64,000 bases of DNA. It comes from Mucilaginibacter ginkgonis. GTDB lineage: Bacteria; Bacteroidota; Bacteroidia; Sphingobacteriales; Sphingobacteriaceae. Below the pieces are notes generated by a model. It ran no database searches and was not told the origin of the DNA. It saw only the letters and a program-made list of their open reading frames with translations. The DNA lies in the NCBI RefSeq assembly GCF_009754905.2, contig NZ_CP066775.1:3224001-3288000 (forward strand). The letters are read 5' to 3'. Numbering within the stretch: position 1 is the first letter of the stretch; every line of letters begins with the position of its first letter. This document shows, one piece after another, positions 52,588-58,542 of the stretch. The position numbers and the translations under genes were made by a program.

Positions 52588-52887
52588 ATGAACAAATTAA
52601 AACTATTAGCGATACCGGCACTGCTGCTGTCGTTAAGCACAATGGCGCAAACGCAAACCTCTTCAAAAGGCAGCGTAGGCCGTACTATCAATAAAATTGG
52701 TAACAAGACCGCAGAAGTTGCCGTAAAAGGCACAGCTGCTGTTGGCGATAAAGTTTACAAAGGTAAGGTTGCACCAAACGGTCAAACAGTTTACATTAAC
52801 AAACATTCGCATTACTACTGGGTTAATGCCCGCGGAAAAAAGATCTATATCAGCAAATCTAAACTGGTAGACGATCCTAAAAAATAA
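52588..52887 (+). CDS. Small secreted basic protein
   Basis: 99 residues with signal peptide (LLAIPALLLSLSTMA-Q), pI-basic mature part, and a C-terminal GQTVYINKHSHYYWVNARGK, KIYISKSKL that faintly recalls PBCV-type basic adaptor repeats. 28 bases after the AI-2E permease and closed by a terminator. Function unknown. Confidence 0.7.
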   Translation: MNKLKLLAIPALLLSLSTMAQTQTSSKGSVGRTINKIGNKTAEVAVKGTAAVGDKVYKGKVAPNGQTVYINKHSHYYWVNARGKKIYISKSKLVDDPKK

Positions 52888-52893
52888 ACCATT

Positions 52894-52925
52894 AGGCCCT
52901 TCGCTTCTGGCGGAGGGCCTTTAAT
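52894..52925 (+). terminator. Intrinsic terminator
   Basis: AGGCCCTTCGC, loop TTCTG, GCGGAGGGCCT, then TTAATACTTT. Strong GC-rich stem with a short T-rich tail. Confidence 0.72.
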
Positions 52926-52941
52926 ACTTTAATTTAGACCT

Positions 52942-53169
52942 ATGAAAAAGATTTCCTTAGGCGCCCTGGCCTTGATATTAATGTCCACGCTTTCGGGCTG
53001 TGGGTTAATGGAAGACGCATTCAAAGCAGGCGTGATCTTCGCATTGATCATTGCCGCGATAATCGGTGCCATAATCTGGGCATTGAACTTTACCATCTGC
53101 CAGGTAAAGAAGAGATACAGACTGCAAACTGTTCCGGTGAAAGTAAGAAACACTAAACCGGGATTGTAA
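52942..53169 (+). CDS. Tiny lipoprotein/membrane peptide, paralogue of 51265
   Basis: 75 residues: MKKISLGALALILMSTLSGC (lipobox LSGC), then GLMEDAFKAGVIFALIIAAI, a helix, and a basic tail ending RNTKPGL. The stretch C-G-L-M-E-D-x-F-K-A-G-V matches C-S-V-I-E-G-x-F-K-A-G-V of the peptide at 51265. The last 17 bases overlap the convergent kinase gene's end. Function unknown. Confidence 0.72.
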   Translation: MKKISLGALALILMSTLSGCGLMEDAFKAGVIFALIIAAIIGAIIWALNFTICQVKKRYRLQTVPVKVRNTKPGL

Positions 53170-55036
53170 AGTAGAAGGTAGAGCCTTTACCTTCTTCGCT
53201 GTGAACGCCTATTTTGCCTTTGTGCAGTTTTACGATCTCGGCACAAAGGTAAAGGCCTATACCAAACCCAGACACCATGCGGTGTTCCGGGCGTTGCACC
53301 CGATAAAAACGCTCGAATAGTTTCTTTTGCTCTTTTGGGTTAATACCTACGCCCTGGTCTGTCACGGAGAATTGCCACCAGGCGCCATCACGTTTGCATT
53401 CGGCAACAACGGGGCTTTCTTTCGGTGAATATTTTATAGCGTTAGTGAGCAGATTAGTCACCACCTCGCTTATCTTGTCCCGGTCGCCGTACACCAAAAT
53501 GCTTTCGCATCCTTTAAGCTCAATTTCGTTATTTTCTGTCTGCAGCCTCACTTCCTCGATCGTTTCTTCGAGCATGGTTTTCACGTCAAACATCTCGCGG
53601 TCCAGTTTTAGCTTCCCATTTTCCAGGCGGGTGACGTCCAGAAACCCTTGCACCATGTTTTTCATTTTGTTAGCCTGTACATCGGCACGGGTAAGCATGT
53701 CTACAATGGTACGTTCCTCAGATTTCTCGGCCAGGTTTGTGGCAAGCTGCAGGTAAGCCTTTACAGATGTAAGCGGCGTTTTTAGTTCGTGGCTTACCAT
53801 GCCGATGAAGGCATCTTTCTTGGCCTCTAACTCCTTCTGGCCGGTTATATCTATCGTTACACCAACTATGGAAACTGCAGTGCCGTCTTTATCGTATTGC
53901 GGCTTACCGAATGCTTTAACCCAGTGCACAGATTCATCGGGCCAGGTTACCTGGTATTCGGCGGCATAATCTGCATGGTTATCAATGGCGGTGTTTACCT
54001 CGGCCCGCACCCGTTCGCGATGCTCAGGCACAATGGCGTTAAACAGGTCGCCAAAGTTAAAGGAGGCATCGGGTGGTAACCCGTAATTAGCTTTGCATTG
54101 CGGTGTGCACGCCATTCGCCCGGTTTCGAGGTTAAGATCATATGAGCCGAGTTTAGCCGCATTGAGGGCCATTTGCAAACGCTCGGTTGTTGTTTCCAGG
54201 TCGCTGTCCATCCGGTTAAAGCGGCGCATGGTAAGATAAGCGACGGGCAGGCTTATAAAGGCTGATAGGATGATAAGTACAATAATTCCCGAAGCCGGAG
54301 AAAAACCGTTGCGGTTGAATACGAAAAGATAAAAAGCCACCAGCATTGGGGCGGCGCAAAGCAGGTAACTAAGCAGGTATAAGGCAATGTTGCGGCCTTT
54401 TAAATAAGTTAAATAAGTTGCTATCCAACCTCTGTCCGACTGGTAAAACACAAGCGACATTATCATAAGCAGCAAACCCAATGCAATGTGAAACGGTAAC
54501 GCGTAATCGCCGGAACTGTAAAGGCCGGTAATCCCAAATATATGACCTACTAAGGCTGCGTAAACTAAAAGGAACATGACAGCGCATACCAACTGGCTGG
54601 CATCGAACCTGTCGAAAGTTACCAGCAATACAGCGCTTGAAATAAGTAAGAGATTGATGGCTGTAAGCAGAGAGGTACGGCCGGGCTGCTGATCAATATT
54701 CGAGTAGATGTCCCTGAAAAGCCAGTTATCTATTTTAAAATCGATGCCAAAAAGATGTTCGGCAATTATTAAAACGCAAAAGATAAAAATGACCCCGGCA
54801 ATTATACGTACGGTTTTAACGTAACCGCCATTCAATAAAATGAGCGCTGTGCCACCGATGATGATCATGATGGCCGAGTTGGCCATCATCACCGCGCCGT
54901 TTGATAAGAAGCTGCGCAGCTCTACCGAGTTAAAGATCCAACCGCATAAGCCTACCAACCCCAGCGACAAGGCAAGCGCTGCCATTACATATGACATGCG
55001 CTTATTTACGCGGTTGGGTAATGTAACTTGCAGCAT
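53153..55036 (-). CDS. Membrane-anchored PAS histidine kinase
   Basis: 627 residues. N-terminal 8-helix integral-membrane sensor (about 15-270; MASE-like, no exact family seen), one PAS (about 280-400; YDLNLETGRMACTPQCKANY, GVTIDITGQKELEAK), HisKA (DAFIGMVSHELKTPLTSVKA) and HATPase_c (TDQGVGINPKEQKKLFERFY, GFGIGLYLCAEIVKLHKGKI). The kinase core is closely related to the tandem kinases at 43-50 kb. No partner regulator. Overlaps the tiny lipoprotein gene at its 3' end. Confidence 0.9.
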   Translation of the reverse strand: MLQVTLPNRVNKRMSYVMAALALSLGLVGLCGWIFNSVELRSFLSNGAVMMANSAIMIIIGGTALILLNGGYVKTVRIIAGVIFIFCVLIIAEHLFGIDFKIDNWLFRDIYSNIDQQPGRTSLLTAINLLLISSAVLLVTFDRFDASQLVCAVMFLLVYAALVGHIFGITGLYSSGDYALPFHIALGLLLMIMSLVFYQSDRGWIATYLTYLKGRNIALYLLSYLLCAAPMLVAFYLFVFNRNGFSPASGIIVLIILSAFISLPVAYLTMRRFNRMDSDLETTTERLQMALNAAKLGSYDLNLETGRMACTPQCKANYGLPPDASFNFGDLFNAIVPEHRERVRAEVNTAIDNHADYAAEYQVTWPDESVHWVKAFGKPQYDKDGTAVSIVGVTIDITGQKELEAKKDAFIGMVSHELKTPLTSVKAYLQLATNLAEKSEERTIVDMLTRADVQANKMKNMVQGFLDVTRLENGKLKLDREMFDVKTMLEETIEEVRLQTENNEIELKGCESILVYGDRDKISEVVTNLLTNAIKYSPKESPVVAECKRDGAWWQFSVTDQGVGINPKEQKKLFERFYRVQRPEHRMVSGFGIGLYLCAEIVKLHKGKIGVHSEEGKGSTFYFTIPV

Positions 55037-55077
55037 ACTTAAAGCTAGATTTTAAGAAAAATGCCTACCTAACGAAT

Positions 55078-55527
55078 CTACAATTTAAAGATTACAACGG
55101 GAACGATCAGTAAAATATTGCTGTAGATGCCGGCCAAAACATCATCTGCCATTACACCCAGTCCGCCGGGCAAGGCTTCAAGCCTGCGGATATACAGTGG
55201 TTTCAGAATATCAAAAAACCGGAACATTACAAACCCGGCTATTAGCAGCCAGATGTTGTGCGGTAAAAAGATCATAGACACCATCATGCCGGCGGCCTCG
55301 TCTATCACCACACGCGAACTATCTTTGCCCCAATCTGCTTCAACGCGGTTACCTACGTAGATACCTAAAAGCATTATTAGCAATGTAGCAGCAGCAAATA
55401 GTACCTGGAAGTTGGCAACGTCAATTCGCCATGAAAGCCAGATGAGCAAACAGAATACGGCCGCCGCAATAGTGCCACCGCCTTTTATAAAGCCGATTCC
55501 CAGGCATGATGCGATAGCCTTATTCAT
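55078..55527 (-). CDS. pgpA: Phosphatidylglycerophosphatase A
   Basis: 149 residues, PgpA family membrane phosphatase: GIGFIKGGGTIAAAVFCLL, VVIDEAAGMMVSMIFLPHN (active-site DE), MFRFFDILKPLYIRRLEALP, GGLGVMADDVLAGIYSN. Dephosphorylates PGP to phosphatidylglycerol. About 41 bases after the kinase reads in the same direction; separate function. Confidence 0.93.
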   Translation of the reverse strand: MNKAIASCLGIGFIKGGGTIAAAVFCLLIWLSWRIDVANFQVLFAAATLLIMLLGIYVGNRVEADWGKDSSRVVIDEAAGMMVSMIFLPHNIWLLIAGFVMFRFFDILKPLYIRRLEALPGGLGVMADDVLAGIYSNILLIVPVVIFKL

Positions 55528-55601
55528 ATAGGTAATTATATAAAACTTAGCGCAGCAAACAAAAGCGATTATAACATGCTTATTGAGTAAATTTTACAAC
55601 C

Positions 55602-55916
55602 ATGGGATTTGAACAATACCACGAGCCACCCGAAGAGCTTAGCAGCGAAACCCGCACATTTGCCCGCATGATAGTTTCTTTATGCGAAGAAGCTGAAGCC
55701 ATTAACTGGTACGAACAGCGCATAAGCGTTGAGCAAGACAAGGATGCAAAGGCCATTATGCAAAACGCCCAGCACGAAGAGTTTAAACATTTTGGCATGG
55801 ACCTGGAGTTTTTATTACGCAAGAAGGAGGTGTGGCGCAAAACGCTTGAAGCCATTTTGTTTAAGCAAGGCGACATTGTTGAGCTTGGCGAGAAAGGCGA
55901 AGAAGCTTCGGAATAG
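55602..55916 (+). CDS. Encapsulated-ferritin-like (EncFtn) protein without an encapsulin
   Basis: 104 residues, matching EncFtn: YHEPPEELSSETRTFARMIV, SLCEEAEAINWYEQR, NAQHEEFKHFGMDLEFLLR and a short helix ending ILFKQGDIVELGE. Likely ferroxidase ligands Glu30/Glu32, Trp36, Glu60 and His63 in the family spacing (E..E...W, EExxH). EncFtn cargo proteins form an annular decamer that oxidises iron inside encapsulin shells. No encapsulin gene is adjacent and no C-terminal targeting peptide is visible. It may work without a shell or with one elsewhere. Confidence 0.85.
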   Translation: MGFEQYHEPPEELSSETRTFARMIVSLCEEAEAINWYEQRISVEQDKDAKAIMQNAQHEEFKHFGMDLEFLLRKKEVWRKTLEAILFKQGDIVELGEKGEEASE

Positions 55917-55925
55917 ATTTAATAA

Positions 55926-55957
55926 CCCCTCTCCTTTGGAGAGGGGACGGGGTGAGG
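55926..55957. repeat. Dispersed CT/AG palindrome between convergent genes
   Basis: CCCCTCTCCTTTGGAGAGGG, then GACGGGGTGAGG: perfect 9-bp stem. Fills the 43-base gap between the EncFtn stop and the DUF4268 stop, where a terminator would be expected, but lacks a T tract. Confidence 0.75.
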
Positions 55958-55959
55958 CC

Positions 55960-56430
55960 TTACCTCAACGCATCAAAACTGTATTTGGCATCGCTCCAGA
56001 ATTCGTCGAGGGCAATGATGCGTGGTTTGAAGAAAGAGATCAATTGCGGCCAGTTACTTTGCTCAAAAATATTTACGCCGGTAATCGTTTTGCTGATGCG
56101 GGTAATGGTCTTGCTATACTCATCGGTGCTATGCAGCTGCCAGTCCCAGTCTTCGTTCAGGTAACTGCGGAGGATGTTTTTCAGCTCTAAAAATTGCTCG
56201 AAGAATAATTCCTGGATACCTGCGTCGGGATGGGTGATATCAATACTGATGCTCGCCGACGACTTATCCGCCTGCATCCGGAAATACAAGTGTTTGATCC
56301 CTGTTTTATAATTGATCCAGCTTATCTTTAACCCTTCGGCAGAAAGCACCGGCGACATATACTGCCCGAAAGCCGTCCAGAATGCCTGCTTTAGTTGCGA
56401 TGCCTGCTCTTTTGAATACATCAACCGCAA
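55960..56430 (-). CDS. DUF4268 domain protein
   Basis: 156 residues: YSKEQASQLKQAFWTAFGQY, HLYFRMQADKSSASISIDIT, LRSYLNEDWDWQLHSTDEYS and LDEFWSDAKYSFDAL. DUF4268 (PF14088), related to nuclease-like or restriction-associated modules; function unknown. It follows the AlkB-like gene by 10 bases in the same direction, suggesting it is the last gene of that operon. Confidence 0.8.
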   Translation of the reverse strand: MRLMYSKEQASQLKQAFWTAFGQYMSPVLSAEGLKISWINYKTGIKHLYFRMQADKSSASISIDITHPDAGIQELFFEQFLELKNILRSYLNEDWDWQLHSTDEYSKTITRISKTITGVNIFEQSNWPQLISFFKPRIIALDEFWSDAKYSFDALR

Positions 56431-56440
56431 ATAAACAAAA

Positions 56441-57037
56441 TCACTGCGGTATCATGGTTCTGAAAGTAAGGTTTACCCGCGGCTCTTTCACCTTTTTTGA
56501 TTTTGGCAGGCTATGTATCCAATGTGATTGTGTGGTGCCTTTCATCTCCAATAAACTGCCGTTCTGCAGCATTATCGATGTAGCCTCTTTGGTCACCCGG
56601 TGTTTCAGTGCGAACTTTCGTTCGGCACCAAAACTTAATGACGCGATCGAGGAATCTTTACCCAGCGCCCGCTCATCATCGCTATGCCAGCCCATACCTT
56701 CGTCGCCGTCGTGGTATAAATTTAACAGGCACGAGTTGTAGATCACACCCGTATACTTTTCGGTAAGTGCCTTCAATTCCAGCAATTCTTTAGTCCAGGG
56801 CAAAGCCCGCCGTGTTTTGTTCGAATAGCTATAGTCGAAGCTTTGATCGCCGTACCAGGCTACCATACGTTTGGTTATAAAGTGCTTACCGAATATGATC
56901 GCCTCGTCGTTCTTCCAATCGATGTTATTGAGCAAGATGTCAAAGTACCTGTTGGCCTCCAATTCGTCGAGCACAATGCCATAATAGTCTACCTGTCCGT
57001 CGTAAGGCAGCAGGTTAATTATTTGCTTACTTTCCAT
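56441..57037 (-). CDS. AlkB-like Fe(II)/2-oxoglutarate dioxygenase
   Basis: 198 residues, AlkB/ALKBH fold. Iron ligands in MGWHSDDERAL (HxD) and the His in QSHWIHSLPK; 2OG-binding Arg pair in PRVNLTFRT; SLSFGAERKFALKH in between. Oxidative removal of alkyl groups from DNA or RNA bases. Overlaps the Ada-type Zn protein upstream by 11 bases, hence an alkylation-response operon. Confidence 0.92.
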   Translation of the reverse strand: MESKQIINLLPYDGQVDYYGIVLDELEANRYFDILLNNIDWKNDEAIIFGKHFITKRMVAWYGDQSFDYSYSNKTRRALPWTKELLELKALTEKYTGVIYNSCLLNLYHDGDEGMGWHSDDERALGKDSSIASLSFGAERKFALKHRVTKEATSIMLQNGSLLEMKGTTQSHWIHSLPKSKKVKEPRVNLTFRTMIPQ

Positions 57038-57293
57038 TCTGATTTTTCCACTTGTTATACTTTTCCCTCATACAATGCGCGCAAGGGCGATAACCGGCTT
57101 GCAAGGCTTCGTTTTCATCAGTAAAGAATACCCGGTTTTGAACATTCATTCGCTTACCAGACTTGCAGTTTAACCGTCCATAGATTTTATCTATATGATT
57201 CCCTCCGATAGATAGCTTCCCCTGTCTAACCAATTTTAAAAGATTTCTGTTGCGGGAAAACTGCGTCTCGCCCAGATCCTGGTGACGGATCAT
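57027..57293 (-). CDS. Stand-alone Ada-type Zn-binding domain protein
   Basis: 88 residues from ATG 57293, which shares TAATG with the preceding methyltransferase gene; a frame open from 57401 runs inside that gene. It resembles the N-terminal Ada domain (phosphotriester methyl acceptor): YGRLNCKSGKRMNVQNRVFF, then GYRPCAHCMREKY. Only three Cys are present (one before, two after) where Ada has four zinc Cys; one is missing, so methyl transfer to the metal-bound Cys is uncertain. Confidence 0.8.
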   Translation of the reverse strand: MIRHQDLGETQFSRNRNLLKLVRQGKLSIGGNHIDKIYGRLNCKSGKRMNVQNRVFFTDENEALQAGYRPCAHCMREKYNKWKNQNGK

Positions 57294-58141
57294 TACGCTC
57301 CTATAACCCTGCTCGATTCCCAGCCTATCATTGCGCTTTTGCGGTTGCTGCCCCAGTGATACTGGCCTATTTCGCCGGTAGAGCGTATCACCCTGTGGCA
57401 CGGTATCAAAAATGCAACCGGGTTATCGCCAACTGCCGATCCTACCGCGCGGCTTGCAGTCGGGCTGTTGATCTTATTGGCCAAACCATTATAAGATGTT
57501 AAGCCCCCCATGGGTACTGTGAGTAACGTTTCCCAAACTTTTAGTTGGAAGGGTGTGCCTTTTAAATGAAGTTTTATTTCGGGTAGTTTACTCCAGTCTT
57601 GGGTAAAGATGTACAACGCGTTTTGCTGTATGGTATCTAAAAAATTGTGGAACCGGGCTTTCGGAAAAAGCTTAAATAACTGGGCAAATGCTGTTTCCTC
57701 GTCCTCATCTGCAAATGCCATATAGCAAATTCCTTTAATGGTCGACGCAATAAGTAACTTCCCAAATGGGCTTTCGGCGAAGCTATAATTGATGTGCAGG
57801 TGTTCGCCGCCATTTTTATACTCACCGGGTGTCATGCCTTCTATTTTCATAAACAGGTCGTGCAGGCGGCCGGTGCCTGATAGGCCGGTTTCGAATGCAG
57901 CGTCGAGAAGCGTAGCACTTTTATCTTTTAGTAACGACTTGGCATGTTCCAGGCTGATGTACTGCAAAAACTGTTTTGGTGTAACGCCCGCCCAGTCCTT
58001 AAACATGCGCTGAAAGTGAAATGGGCTAAGATTAATGTGCGCGGCCGCGTCATCCAACGAAGGCTGTGATTTATAATTGAGCCTTAAAAAGTCTATGGCC
58101 GCTGCTATGCGGTTGTAATCTAATTCTTGTTGCGTTTCCAT
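57293..58141 (-). CDS. AraC-type HTH fused to methylated-DNA-cysteine methyltransferase (Ada C-terminal part)
   Basis: 282 residues. AraC HTH (about 15-110; SLDDAAAHINLSPFHFQRMF, GVTPKQFLQYI), ribonuclease-like linker (about 115-200) and the MGMT core with active Cys in FLIPCHRVIRSTG, GNPVA and GQYHWGSNRKSA. Repairs O6-alkylguanine by accepting the alkyl group and, as in Ada, should regulate its own operon. The N-terminal Zn domain of canonical Ada is absent and encoded by the next gene. Confidence 0.92.
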   Translation of the reverse strand: METQQELDYNRIAAAIDFLRLNYKSQPSLDDAAAHINLSPFHFQRMFKDWAGVTPKQFLQYISLEHAKSLLKDKSATLLDAAFETGLSGTGRLHDLFMKIEGMTPGEYKNGGEHLHINYSFAESPFGKLLIASTIKGICYMAFADEDEETAFAQLFKLFPKARFHNFLDTIQQNALYIFTQDWSKLPEIKLHLKGTPFQLKVWETLLTVPMGGLTSYNGLANKINSPTASRAVGSAVGDNPVAFLIPCHRVIRSTGEIGQYHWGSNRKSAMIGWESSRVIGA

Positions 58142-58542
58142 TATCTTGATATTTAATGATACAAAAATATCCCGGAAACAGAGGCCATGAAACCCGATTC
58201 TTGCGTTGTTATTAGAATCTCATTTTAGCTAACCGATCTAAAGGTGTGTCTGCTACTTCCACAAGTAGTCGTGTGCAAAATCAATGATGGGTGGCGATGC
58301 CATAGGGGGGCTATCCTGCCAAAAGCAAACAAGCGTTTAACTTCGTAATCTTCAGATATTTAAAAAATTAGGCGAATTACCATTAAGTAAAAAACTGGTT
58401 TAAGAGGCATAAATCCGCCTTCATCGCCATAGCATCGCCACCCGCATCGCCATATCACTAGGTGTTGAAATCTTACGGAAATACTTACGCTTACGACATC
58501 TTACCTGGTAGATGACGTATACAGCCTCTTCTAGTTGAAAGG
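58142..58542. other. 401-base intergenic stretch with no gene recognised
   Basis: AT-rich left part with the promoter region of the methyltransferase gene (reads leftwards). Short imperfect repeats of a CATCGCCATA unit occur at about 58422-58457. No open frame of note, no hairpin with T tract. Purpose unknown. Confidence 0.4.

Noticed and set aside
57294..57401. Longer start for the Ada Zn-domain protein
   Set aside because: It lies inside the methyltransferase gene; the TAATG junction at 57293 marks the real start.
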